From: Natronobacillus azotifigens
GTDB lineage: Bacteria; Bacillota; Bacilli; Bacillales; Amphibacillaceae
Length of the DNA stretch: 64,000 nt
Assembly: GCF_026805325.1 (NCBI RefSeq)
Contig: NZ_JAPRAT010000007.1
Coordinates: 1-64,000, forward strand
Reading direction: 5' to 3'
The first letter of the stretch is position 1. The number at the start of each line of letters is the position of its first letter. Below, piece after piece: positions 17,809 through 26,813 of this stretch. Below the pieces are notes generated by a model. That model ran no database searches and was not told where the DNA came from. It worked only from the letters and a program-made list of their open reading frames with translations. The position numbers and the translations under genes are program-made.

Positions 17809-18171
17809 ATGGCGAAAAAAGTATTAATTGTAGATGATGCAGCTTTTATGAGAATGATGATTAAGGATATTTTATCCAAAAATGGTTTTGATGTTGTTGG
17901 TGAAGCAGCTGACGGTGTACAAGCAGTAGAAAAATATCAAGAATTAACTCCAGATTTAGTTACAATGGATATTACAATGCCTGAGAAAGATGGGATTGCA
18001 GCATTAAAAGAAATCAAAGCAATCAATTCAAATGCAATTGTTATTATGTGTTCGGCAATGGGACAACAAGCCATGGTTATCGATGCGATTCAAGCAGGCG
18101 CGAAGGACTTTATTGTTAAACCATTTCAAGCAGAACGTGTTATCGAGGCTATTCAAAAAGCATTGGACTAA
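17809..18171 (+). CDS. cheY: Chemotaxis response regulator CheY
   Basis: CheY is a single-domain receiver phosphorylated by CheA; CheY-P acts on FliM and FliY at the motor. The acidic pair is Asp9/Asp10, the phosphorylation site is Asp54 (VTMDITMP) and Lys104 lies in the VKPF motif. The length of 120 aa matches B. subtilis CheY. A TAGGAGGAAA Shine-Dalgarno precedes ATG 17809. It lies inside the fla operon between fliY and fliO, the Bacillus arrangement. Confidence 0.98.
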   Translation: MAKKVLIVDDAAFMRMMIKDILSKNGFDVVGEAADGVQAVEKYQELTPDLVTMDITMPEKDGIAALKEIKAINSNAIVIMCSAMGQQAMVIDAIQAGAKDFIVKPFQAERVIEAIQKALD

Positions 18172-18176
18172 TAAAA

Positions 18177-18863
18177 ATGATGAAAATATTGTTAGTATTC
18201 GTAACTAGTTTGTTCGTTCTATTCTTATTTCCAGAATTCACTATAGCAGAAGACAATTCAAATGGTTTTGTTAATGAATTATTTGAAAATGATTCGATGA
18301 ATGATAATGAAACAGAAACTGATGAGGCGGAGACAATAGAGTCCCCACCAGCGACTGAATCAAATTTACTCGGTGGAGATAACAACATGAATCCCTTTAT
18401 TATTTTTGTTCAAATCATTCTAGCACTGGGTGTAATTCTCGGTTTAATTTATTTGTTGTTAAAACTATTCAATCGTAACGGAAAACTTTCAAAGCATGGG
18501 GAAATGCTAGAAAACTATGGAGGGGTTTCGTTAGGGTCAAATAAGTCTATGCAAATTATTCGAATTGGTAAGCAATTTTTTGTTGTTGGTGTAGGAGAGA
18601 ATGTGGAGATGTTAACAGAGATTACGGATGAAGAGACAAAAACAACCTTATTACAGGAGCGCGAAGAAAGCCAATTACAAGCAAATCAGATTATAGAGAC
18701 AATCGGTAATAAGTTTAAAAGAATGAGCAACAAGACACAGTCAGATCAACATGAAAAAACATCAGATCCTTTTGCTTCTATGTTTAAAAATGAGTTACAT
18801 GCAATGAAGGAAAAAAGAAAAATGATAAGAGATCAACAAAAGGAAGAAGATACTCATGAATGA
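18177..18863 (+). CDS. fliO: Flagellar biosynthesis protein FliO/FliZ
   Basis: This is a membrane assembly factor for the export gate (FliP stability). A cleavable-looking signal peptide (residues 1-23, ending FTIAED) is followed by an acidic Asn/Glu-rich linker. One membrane helix at about 73-95 precedes the FliO core, with YGGVSLGSNKSMQIIRIGK and FFVVGVGENVEMLTEI. Named fliZ in B. subtilis. At 228 aa it is normal. It starts 5 bases after cheY and overlaps fliP by 8 bases. Confidence 0.93.
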   Translation: MMKILLVFVTSLFVLFLFPEFTIAEDNSNGFVNELFENDSMNDNETETDEAETIESPPATESNLLGGDNNMNPFIIFVQIILALGVILGLIYLLLKLFNRNGKLSKHGEMLENYGGVSLGSNKSMQIIRIGKQFFVVGVGENVEMLTEITDEETKTTLLQEREESQLQANQIIETIGNKFKRMSNKTQSDQHEKTSDPFASMFKNELHAMKEKRKMIRDQQKEEDTHE

Positions 18864-19524
18864 ATTTGTTGAGATATTCTCAGGTACAGATCCCGGTAAC
18901 GTGTCTACAGCTGTTCAATTATTACTACTATTAACGATTTTCTCTTTAGCGCCAAGCATTCTGATCTTATTAACAAGTTTTACAAGAATTATTATTGTAT
19001 TATCATTTACCAGAACATCACTTGCAACACAACAAATGCCACCAAATCAAGTATTAATCGGTATAGCTTTATTTTTAACATTTTTTATTATGGCACCAAC
19101 CTTTTCCCAGATAAATGAAGAGGCTATTTCACCACTTATGAACGAAGAAATAACGCTAGAAGAAGCATATGAGCTAGCGAGTACTCCAATTAAGGAATTT
19201 ATGGCTAGACATACAAGACAGCGAGATTTAGCTTTGTTCTTAAATTATAGTGGAGTAGAAAGTCCTTCAAGCATAGAAGACATACCGTTAACGGTACTAG
19301 TTCCAGCGTTTGCCATTAGTGAATTAAAAACCGCATTTCAAATGGGGTTTATGATTTTCATTCCCTTTCTCGTTATCGATATGACAGTTGCAAGTGTTCT
19401 TATGTCAATGGGAATGATGATGTTACCGCCAGTAATGATTTCTTTACCATTTAAAGTTTTATTGTTTGTCTTGGTGGATGGTTGGTATTTAATCACCCAG
19501 TCATTGTTGCAAGGTTTTAGTTAG
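18856..19524 (+). CDS. fliP: Flagellar export gate protein FliP
   Basis: FliP is the core of the FliP-FliQ-FliR export gate in the cytoplasmic membrane. Conserved stretches include LLTSFTRIIIVLSFTR, QMPPNQVLIGIALFLTFF and the C-terminal LPPVMISLPFKVLLFVLVDG. Four membrane helices are visible and the length is 222 aa. The protein starts MNEFVEIF, with no long signal peptide. It overlaps the end of fliO, so translation is likely coupled. Confidence 0.97.
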   Translation: MNEFVEIFSGTDPGNVSTAVQLLLLLTIFSLAPSILILLTSFTRIIIVLSFTRTSLATQQMPPNQVLIGIALFLTFFIMAPTFSQINEEAISPLMNEEITLEEAYELASTPIKEFMARHTRQRDLALFLNYSGVESPSSIEDIPLTVLVPAFAISELKTAFQMGFMIFIPFLVIDMTVASVLMSMGMMMLPPVMISLPFKVLLFVLVDGWYLITQSLLQGFS

Positions 19525-19553
19525 TAAACAAAACAAGGAAGGAGTGTGGTGTG

Positions 19554-19823
19554 ATGAGTGGAGAATTTGTTATTTCATTAGCTGAGGAAGGTATTTATAC
19601 CGTATTAATCGTTGCAGGTCCATTGTTACTATTAGCACTTGCTGTCGGTTTGTTGGTTAGTATTTTTCAAGCAACAACGCAAATTCAAGAGCAGACACTT
19701 GCATTCATTCCTAAGATTGTTGCAGTACTCTTTGGTTTAGTTGTTTTTGGTCCTTGGATGCTTGGACGGATGCTAGACTTTGCGAGTAATATTCTACAAA
19801 ATTTAAATCAATTTGTAGGGTAA
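19554..19823 (+). CDS. fliQ: Flagellar export gate protein FliQ
   Basis: FliQ is a small gate subunit with two membrane helices. QATTQIQEQTLAFIPKI, the family signature between the helices, is present. ATG 19554 is preferred (AAGGAG at 19539-19544, 9 bases upstream), giving MSGEFVISLAEEG as in B. subtilis; GTG 19551 is possible. The product is 89 aa. fliR follows after 4 bases. Confidence 0.96.
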   Translation: MSGEFVISLAEEGIYTVLIVAGPLLLLALAVGLLVSIFQATTQIQEQTLAFIPKIVAVLFGLVVFGPWMLGRMLDFASNILQNLNQFVG

Positions 19824-19827
19824 ATTC

Positions 19828-20607
19828 ATGCTAACATTATTTGATATGAATACAATACCCGCATTTTTACTAATACTTGTTCGATTTGGAGCTTTTTTCT
19901 CAACCGTTCCCATTTTTTCGTATCGTAATATTCCAACCCCTTTTAAAATTGGGACCGCATTTTTTATCAGTTGGATTATTTTATATACCCTTGATATTCC
20001 TGAGATATCGTTAGATTATACTTTTTTATTGTTAATTGGGAAGGAAGCTATTGTTGGGCTTTTACTTGGGTTAGTTGCATACATGATTTTAGCTGCTGTT
20101 CAAATAGCGGGAGGGTTTATTGATTTTCAGATGGGTTTTGCTATTGCAAATGTGGTCGATCCTCAAACAGGTGCACAAAGCCCCGTGATTGGTCAATACT
20201 TTTATACTTTCGCCTTGTTGTTTTTATTAGCGGTTGATGGTCATCATTTACTTATCAATGGAGCATTTTATAGTTTTGAAATGATTCCACTGGATCAATT
20301 TATTAATTTTACAGATGAAACAATTTTGCTTACGATTGTACACATGTTTAATCAATTGTTTTTGATTGCTTTTCAGTTGGCTATTCCTCTAGTAGGTTGC
20401 TTATTTCTAGTTGACGTTGCTTTGGGGATTATTGCAAGAACCGTACCACAATTAAATGTTTTTGTAGTTGGTTTGCCACTGAAAATACTTGTTTCTTTAT
20501 TTGTTCTCACAATGTTTATGGCAATCTATATGGGACTAGTTCGAAGATTATTCGCTTATATGCTTGAAATGATGTATGTTTTTATGCAGTTATTTGGAGG
20601 TGCTTGA
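19828..20607 (+). CDS. fliR: Flagellar export gate protein FliR
   Basis: FliR completes the export gate with FliP and FliQ. It is a polytopic protein of 259 aa with about six membrane segments. Conserved segments include GGFIDFQMGFAIANVVDPQTG and the C-terminal PQLNVFVVGLPLKI. There is no strong Shine-Dalgarno; the ATG is 4 bases from the fliQ stop, suggesting coupling. The 3' end carries the Shine-Dalgarno for flhB. Confidence 0.96.
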   Translation: MLTLFDMNTIPAFLLILVRFGAFFSTVPIFSYRNIPTPFKIGTAFFISWIILYTLDIPEISLDYTFLLLIGKEAIVGLLLGLVAYMILAAVQIAGGFIDFQMGFAIANVVDPQTGAQSPVIGQYFYTFALLFLLAVDGHHLLINGAFYSFEMIPLDQFINFTDETILLTIVHMFNQLFLIAFQLAIPLVGCLFLVDVALGIIARTVPQLNVFVVGLPLKILVSLFVLTMFMAIYMGLVRRLFAYMLEMMYVFMQLFGGA

Positions 20608-20611
20608 CTCA

Positions 20612-21691
20612 ATGGAACTACGATTAGACCTGCAATTTTTTTCAGGTGAAAAAACCGAGAAAGCAACTCCGAAGAAACGAGAAGATACGAGAAAAAAAGG
20701 ACAAGTAGCCAAAAGCCAGGATGTTAATACTTCGATCTTATTATTCTTTATTTTTATGCTATTTCTTGTTATAGGTCCATTTTGGCAAGATCGAATGACA
20801 AATTTATATACAAAAACATTCACAGAATATATTGTTTGGGATCTTACACCAGATCATTTTCAAATCATTTTTTCTGAAGTATTACTTTATATTGCTATTA
20901 CAATAGCACCAGTAATGGGAATAGCTATCATAGCAGGACTAGCTGCAAATTTTATGCAGATAGGCTTTCTTTTTACGACAGAACCATTACAAATGAAATT
21001 AGATAAAATAGACCCAATTCAAGGAGCAAAGCGAATTTTTTCTGCTCGTGCTTTAGTCGAATTGGTCAAGTCACTCATGAAAATCAGTGTAATTGGTACG
21101 ATAACTTTCTCTATTTTATGGTTAAATAAAGATGAAATGATGATGTTAGCAGGAAAGAATATTGACGGAGCGCTTGCTTTTTTTTCTAACACAGCCATAT
21201 TAATGGGTGCCTTTGCTTCCATAGCATTATTAATTGTATCGATTATTGATTATGCTTATCAAAGATATGATTATGAAAAAAATATTAAAATGTCAAAAAA
21301 CGACATTAAAGATGAACATAAAAATATTGAAGGGGATCCTTTAATTAAATCAAAAATTAAAGAACGTCAAAGACAGATGGCGATGAGGAGAATGATGAGT
21401 GAAATCCCTAATGCAGATGTAGTAATCACGAACCCAACTCATTATGCTATCGCTATTAAATACGATGAAAATAAATCAGACGCCCCTTATGTTGTTGCTA
21501 AAGGTGTTGATTATGTTGCATTTAAAATCCGTGATATTGCAAAGAACCATCAAGTAACATTGGTGGAGAATCGAACTTTAGCAAGAGCGTTATACGCAGA
21601 GATAGAAATTGGTCAAGCTATTACCGAAGAGTTTTACCAAGCTGTTGCAGAAGTTTTAGCCTATGTTTATCAATTAGAACGTAAAGCGTAA
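20612..21691 (+). CDS. flhB: Flagellar export substrate-switch protein FlhB
   Basis: FlhB switches export from rod/hook to filament substrates by autocleavage. It begins MELRLDLQFFSGEKTEKATPKK, has four membrane helices, and carries the cleavage motif NPTH at about residue 274. The length is 359 aa. ATG 20612 is chosen because GGAGGTG (20596-20602) lies 9 bases upstream. The reading frame stays open into fliR, but the upstream ATG at 20576 has no ribosome binding site. Confidence 0.97.
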   Translation: MELRLDLQFFSGEKTEKATPKKREDTRKKGQVAKSQDVNTSILLFFIFMLFLVIGPFWQDRMTNLYTKTFTEYIVWDLTPDHFQIIFSEVLLYIAITIAPVMGIAIIAGLAANFMQIGFLFTTEPLQMKLDKIDPIQGAKRIFSARALVELVKSLMKISVIGTITFSILWLNKDEMMMLAGKNIDGALAFFSNTAILMGAFASIALLIVSIIDYAYQRYDYEKNIKMSKNDIKDEHKNIEGDPLIKSKIKERQRQMAMRRMMSEIPNADVVITNPTHYAIAIKYDENKSDAPYVVAKGVDYVAFKIRDIAKNHQVTLVENRTLARALYAEIEIGQAITEEFYQAVAEVLAYVYQLERKA

Positions 21692-21715
21692 ACAGCTTGG
21701 AAGGAGAGAGAGAAT

Positions 21716-23752
21716 ATGATGAAGGCAAAAGATTTATCGGTACTATTATTTGTTATTACCATCATAATTATGTTAATCATCCCGCTACCAGGGTGGATTT
21801 TAAGTATATTAATTTTAATGAATATTTCCCTCTCGTTAATTGTGATATTAGTAGCCATGAACACGTCCGAACCATTACAATTTTCTATTTTACCTTCGTT
21901 GTTATTATTGTTAACACTATTTCGATTAGGGTTAAATGTTTCTACAACGAGATCTATTTTGGGGGAAGCAGATGCTGGGGATGTTGTGGCCACTTTTGGT
22001 ACTTTTGTAATTGGTGAAAATCCTTTAGTTGGTTTTGTAGTATTTACGATTCTTGTTATCATTCAATTTATTGTTATCACTAAAGGTAGTGAGCGAGTTT
22101 CAGAGGTAGGAGCGAGATTTACCCTAGATGCGATGCCGGGAAAACAGATGAGTATTGATGCTGATCTTAATGCAGGTCTAATTAATGAACAACAAGCAAA
22201 AGCACGTAGACAAAAAATTGAACAAGAAGCTGATTTTTATGGTGCAATGGATGGTGCTAGTAAATTCGTAAAAGGAGATGCGATTGCTGGTATTATCATC
22301 GTTTTAATCAACATTATATTTGGATTAATCATCGGGATGATGCAAGAAAATATGAGTTTTCAGCAAGCAATATCTACTTATATGCAATTAACGGTAGGGG
22401 ACGGCCTTGTAAGTCAAATACCAGCATTATTAATTGCAACCGCAACGGGAATTGTCGTAACTAGAACAGCTTCAGAAGGTAACTTAAGCAGCGATGTTAC
22501 AGGACAATTACTACAATATCCGCACTTGCTTTACATTGCAGGTGGTACGATACTTTTATTCGGATTCACACCAATGAATCCGATGCTGACAACCTCGATC
22601 GCTGGCGTGTTAATCATTAGTGGTTATTTACTTTCACGACCTAAAAAGGAATTGGCAATTGATCGTGAGTTAGAAGAAGAACAAGAAACCACAGAACAAA
22701 TGAAATCACCAGAAAACGTAGTTGACCTGATCAGCATGGATCCAATTGAATTCGAATTTGGTTATGCTTTAATTCCATTGGTAGATGCTAATCAAGGTGG
22801 AGATCTGATGGACAGAATTGTTATGATACGTAGACAGCTAGCGATTGAATTTGGTATTGTCATTCCTGTTGTTCGAATTCGTGATAATATTCAGTTAAGT
22901 CCTAATGCTTATCAACTCAAGATCAAAGGAAATGAAGTAGCTCAAGGCGAACTAATGCTCGATCATTACCTAGCAATGACACCTGGAATGGAAGAAGATG
23001 ATTTAGAAGGTGTGGATACAACAGAGCCAGCATTTGGACTACCCGCAAAATGGATAAGTGAAGAAGTAAAAGATGATGCTGAATTGTCAGGATACACGGT
23101 AGTAGATCCAGCGTCTGTAGTGTCTACCCATATTACAGAAATCATTAAGAAGCATGCACATTTATTGTTAGGAAGACAAGAAACAAAACAATTGATCGAT
23201 CACTTAAAAGAATCATACCCAATTTTAGTAGAAGAAGTGACTCCAGAGCCACTGGGGGTTGGAGAAATTCAAAAAGTATTAGGAAAACTATTGCGCGAAC
23301 AAGTATCGGTTCGTAATTTACCTGTAATTTTTGAAACATTAGCTGATTTCGGCAAAATGACAAATGATCCAGAATTGTTGGGAGAATATGCTCGTCAATC
23401 TCTTGCTTCTCAAATAACAAAGCAATATACTCAAGGAAATCCATCATTGAAAGTAATTACGGTGGCTGGAGAAGTAGAACAGTTAATTGCCGAACATGTA
23501 CAGCAAACAGAACATGGAAATTACTTAGCATTAGATCCGGATTCACAGCAGAAAATAATCCGATCTGTTACAGAAAAAGTAGAACAAGTTTCCATGCAGG
23601 AAGAAATTCCAATTATATTATGTTCTCCTACAATTCGAATGTATGTAAAACAGTTATTGGATCGCTTTTTTCCTAATGTTGTTGTTTTGTCGTATAATGA
23701 ACTGGAACCTAATCTAGATGTCCAAAGTGTTGGAGTGGTGAATATCGGATGA
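21716..23752 (+). CDS. flhA: Flagellar export gate protein FlhA
   Basis: FlhA is the large export-gate component that docks chaperone-substrate complexes and uses the proton motive force. About eight N-terminal membrane helices include the conserved FHIPEP block RFTLDAMPGKQMSIDADLNA. The C-terminal cytosolic domain (about 330-678) has VVDPASVVSTHITEII. The 678-aa length matches B. subtilis. The start has tandem ATG codons behind AAGGAGAGAG. It overlaps flhF by 4 bases. Confidence 0.98.
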   Translation: MMKAKDLSVLLFVITIIIMLIIPLPGWILSILILMNISLSLIVILVAMNTSEPLQFSILPSLLLLLTLFRLGLNVSTTRSILGEADAGDVVATFGTFVIGENPLVGFVVFTILVIIQFIVITKGSERVSEVGARFTLDAMPGKQMSIDADLNAGLINEQQAKARRQKIEQEADFYGAMDGASKFVKGDAIAGIIIVLINIIFGLIIGMMQENMSFQQAISTYMQLTVGDGLVSQIPALLIATATGIVVTRTASEGNLSSDVTGQLLQYPHLLYIAGGTILLFGFTPMNPMLTTSIAGVLIISGYLLSRPKKELAIDRELEEEQETTEQMKSPENVVDLISMDPIEFEFGYALIPLVDANQGGDLMDRIVMIRRQLAIEFGIVIPVVRIRDNIQLSPNAYQLKIKGNEVAQGELMLDHYLAMTPGMEEDDLEGVDTTEPAFGLPAKWISEEVKDDAELSGYTVVDPASVVSTHITEIIKKHAHLLLGRQETKQLIDHLKESYPILVEEVTPEPLGVGEIQKVLGKLLREQVSVRNLPVIFETLADFGKMTNDPELLGEYARQSLASQITKQYTQGNPSLKVITVAGEVEQLIAEHVQQTEHGNYLALDPDSQQKIIRSVTEKVEQVSMQEEIPIILCSPTIRMYVKQLLDRFFPNVVVLSYNELEPNLDVQSVGVVNIG

Positions 23753-24876
23753 AAGTAAAAAAATTTATAGCGCCTACGATGCCAGAAGTAATGCAAAAGG
23801 TAAGAAAAGAGTTGGGAAATGATGCTGTCATCCTTCATTCTAAAGGAGTATATACAGGCGGTTTTCTCGGTTTATTTAAGAAACGTAATATAGAAGTGGT
23901 TGCAGCAGTTGATCCAGAACCAACGCCACCACCCAAACCTAAACAAGAGACTACCAGTTTCAAGCAGGTTATGTCTTTTGCTGATGAAAAACACCCCGAT
24001 AAGCAACAACAAGTTGTTTTAGAAGAATTACGCTCTTTACGTAAATGGATGGAAAGCAGTGTAGCAGATAATACAGAAAGAACCTATCCAGCAGGTTATC
24101 AATCTGTTTATGATGAGTTAGTTGAAAATGAAATTGCCGATGAAATTGCTCATTCAATTATTGAGGAGCTAACCCAAAATAATAATAGTGAACAAGCTAC
24201 TTATCAAGAAGTGAAAGAACAGGCTTATCAATATATAGAACAAGAGTTAAATCGTTTTGACTGTGGAAAAATAAGCTATCAAAAAAAATTCGTCCATCTT
24301 GTTGGCCCAACTGGTGTAGGGAAAACAACAACCATTGCAAAAATTGCTGCAAATAGCATGTTAAAAGATGGGAAGAAAGTAGCCTTGATCACAACGGATA
24401 CTTATCGAATTGCCGCTATTGATCAATTAAAAACGTATTCAAAAATTCTCGATATCCCACTCGAGATTGCCTACACTATGGAAGATTATCAAAAAGCCAG
24501 GCTGAAATTTCAGAGTTATGATATTGTTTTTGTTGATACTGCAGGCCGAAACTTCCGTGATCCCAAATATATCGCTGATTTAGGTAAGATTGTCGATTTA
24601 GAACATGACATTGAAACCTATCTAGTACTTTCGTTAACAACAAAATCAAGGGATTTGGCGGATATTTATCAACAGTTTGATGCTGTGCCGTTAAAAAAGT
24701 TAATTTTCACCAAAAAAGATGAAACTTCTAGTTTTGGAGCCATAATAAACTTGGCTTTACAATACAAAATCGGTGTTGCTTATTTAACTTATGGGCAAGA
24801 CGTTCCTGATGATATTGAAGAAGCAAGTGGAAAAGAAATCGCACAACTTGTTATGGGAGAACTGAATAATGAGTAG
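23749..24876 (+). CDS. flhF: Flagellar SRP-like GTPase FlhF
   Basis: FlhF is an SRP54/FtsY-family GTPase that sets flagellar position and number. The N-terminal B domain is followed by the NG domain, with G1 [15 protein letters not shown] near residues 186-200, TTDTYRIAAIDQL and VDTAGRNFRD. At 375 aa it is slightly longer than B. subtilis FlhF (366). The ATG overlaps the flhA stop by 4 bases and flhG overlaps its end by 8. Confidence 0.96.
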   Translation: MKVKKFIAPTMPEVMQKVRKELGNDAVILHSKGVYTGGFLGLFKKRNIEVVAAVDPEPTPPPKPKQETTSFKQVMSFADEKHPDKQQQVVLEELRSLRKWMESSVADNTERTYPAGYQSVYDELVENEIADEIAHSIIEELTQNNNSEQATYQEVKEQAYQYIEQELNRFDCGKISYQKKFVHLVGPTGVGKTTTIAKIAANSMLKDGKKVALITTDTYRIAAIDQLKTYSKILDIPLEIAYTMEDYQKARLKFQSYDIVFVDTAGRNFRDPKYIADLGKIVDLEHDIETYLVLSLTTKSRDLADIYQQFDAVPLKKLIFTKKDETSSFGAIINLALQYKIGVAYLTYGQDVPDDIEEASGKEIAQLVMGELNNE

Positions 24877-25735
24877 TGATCAGGCACACAATTTGAGAAA
24901 GAGAATGGATAAATTGCATGCAACGAAACAAGCTAAGACAATTGCTGTTGTAAGTGGTAAAGGTGGAGTTGGTAAGTCTAACTTCACATTAAATTTCGCT
25001 TTATCACTTGCTAAATCTGGTAAACAAGTGCTCTTGTTTGATTTAGATATTGGTATGGGGAATATCGACATTCTTCTCGGTGTCCATGCGAAAAAATCAA
25101 TTGTACAAATGTTCGACAATCAGTTATCAATTCATGATATTATAGAGACAGGACCATACTCTTTATCTTATATTGCTGCTGGATCAGGACTTACCGATGT
25201 TTTTAGTATGAACGAAGAAAAGTTCACTTATTTCCTTCATCAATTTGATGAATTAATTCACCAGTATGACTATATATTTTTCGACATGGGAGCTGGTGCA
25301 ACAAGAGATAGTTTATATTATATATTAGCTGCTGATGAATGTTTTGTCGTAACAACACCAGAGCCAACATCAATGATGGATGCTTATGCTATGATGAAAC
25401 ATATTCATGCCAAAAACGATAACATTCCTTTTCGTATATTAGTGAATCGCGCTGAATCAAACAAAGACGGTAAAGCTATTATGAATAGATTACAACAGGT
25501 TATGATTAAATTCTTGGCAAAAAATGTCGAACCGCTCGGTATTTTGCCTTATGATAAAGCAGTTTCTAAAGCTGTTTTAAAACAAATACCATTTACTAGT
25601 TTCGATCCAAAAGCAGATGTGACTAAGGCAATGAACGAGATTGTTTCTCAATACTTAACCGGGTCTATTGATATTAATAAAAAGACCCCGTCCACATTCA
25701 TAAGGAAATTGAAAAAGTTTATGATAGAAAGGTAG
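24869..25735 (+). CDS. flhG: MinD-like ATPase FlhG (YlxH)
   Basis: FlhG is a ParA/MinD-family ATPase that activates FlhF and patterns flagella. The deviant Walker A VSGKGGVGKSN lies near residues 28-38, and FDLDIGMGNIDILLG follows. The N-terminal DQAHNLRKRM segment resembles the FlhF-activating DQAxxLR motif. A basic amphipathic C-terminus (FIRKLKKFMIER) fits membrane binding. The product is 288 aa, as usual, and overlaps flhF. Confidence 0.96.
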   Translation: MSSDQAHNLRKRMDKLHATKQAKTIAVVSGKGGVGKSNFTLNFALSLAKSGKQVLLFDLDIGMGNIDILLGVHAKKSIVQMFDNQLSIHDIIETGPYSLSYIAAGSGLTDVFSMNEEKFTYFLHQFDELIHQYDYIFFDMGAGATRDSLYYILAADECFVVTTPEPTSMMDAYAMMKHIHAKNDNIPFRILVNRAESNKDGKAIMNRLQQVMIKFLAKNVEPLGILPYDKAVSKAVLKQIPFTSFDPKADVTKAMNEIVSQYLTGSIDINKKTPSTFIRKLKKFMIER

Positions 25736-25741
25736 ATGACC

Positions 25742-26812
25742 ATGACGATTATTAAAGCGTTAGTAGTGGATGACTCTGCTTTTATGCGTAAAATGATAAC
25801 AGATATTCTAGAATCACATAGTCGAATTACTGTGGTAGGAACTGCACGTAATGGTCAAGATGCCCTTGAGAAAATAGAAAAATTAAATCCAGACGTTGTT
25901 ACACTTGATATTGAGATGCCAATTATGGATGGCATCACGACATTAAGAAAAATAATGCAAGAAAAACCGAGACCAGTTATTATGCTTTCTAGTTTAACGA
26001 AGGAAGGAGCAGATAAAACCTTAGAATCGATGGAAATGGGTGCTGTTGATTTTATAACTAAACCATCAGGTTCCATTTCATTAAACATTCGTGAGAAAGA
26101 AGCCGAAATTAAAACAAAGGTTCTTCAAGCGATGAAGATCAAAGTAGAGAAACTAGCGCAAAAGGAACCAGCAAAACCAGTTGCTCTCTTTCACCCTACT
26201 CCTATGCCGCGTCGAAATAATTCAGAAAAATCAATCCTAGCAATTGGAACATCAACAGGCGGGCCACGAGCTTTACAACAAGTAATTACACAGATACCTA
26301 AGGACTTACCTGTTCCGATTGTGGTTGTACAACATATGCCTCCAGGATTTACAAAATCGTTAGCTAATCGTTTAGATCAACTCTCACAAGTACATGTGCG
26401 TGAAGTTACCGATGGAGAATATTTGCAAAATGGAACAGTTTATATTGCTAAAGGTGGGTACCATTTCAAAGTAGTTAATAGAGGGAAAGGTCTTCAGGCT
26501 AACGTGGTTCAAGAAGATAATCGAAATGGTCATCAACCATCTGTTGATGTGTTATTCGAATCCCTTTCCGCTATCCAGCAATGCAAAGTTTATGCTGTTG
26601 TTATGACTGGTATGGGTGCAGATGGTGCAGAGGGTTTAGTGGAATTAAAAAGTAAAAAGAAGAACACAGTAATTGTCTCTGAAGCAAAGGAAACCTGCGT
26701 TGTATATGGTATGCCAAAAGCCGCTGAAAAGACGAAGTTAGTAGATTTTGTTGTTAAATTACCCGATATTGCAGAAACGTTAGTTAACCAATTGAAAGCT
26801 AGAGGTGAATAG
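25742..26812 (+). CDS. cheB: Chemotaxis methylesterase CheB
   Basis: CheB removes methyl groups from receptors for adaptation and may deamidate them. The receiver domain has Asp56 (TLDIEMP). The catalytic domain carries Ser in GTSTGGP, His in VVQHMPPGFT and Asp in GMGADGAEG. ATG 25742 is preferred over ATG 25736 because the AAAGGT Shine-Dalgarno (25728-25733) is 8 bases from the former and only 2 from the latter. The length is 356 aa. No cheR lies in this window, as in B. subtilis. Confidence 0.97.
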   Translation: MTIIKALVVDDSAFMRKMITDILESHSRITVVGTARNGQDALEKIEKLNPDVVTLDIEMPIMDGITTLRKIMQEKPRPVIMLSSLTKEGADKTLESMEMGAVDFITKPSGSISLNIREKEAEIKTKVLQAMKIKVEKLAQKEPAKPVALFHPTPMPRRNNSEKSILAIGTSTGGPRALQQVITQIPKDLPVPIVVVQHMPPGFTKSLANRLDQLSQVHVREVTDGEYLQNGTVYIAKGGYHFKVVNRGKGLQANVVQEDNRNGHQPSVDVLFESLSAIQQCKVYAVVMTGMGADGAEGLVELKSKKKNTVIVSEAKETCVVYGMPKAAEKTKLVDFVVKLPDIAETLVNQLKARGE

Positions 26813-26813
26813 C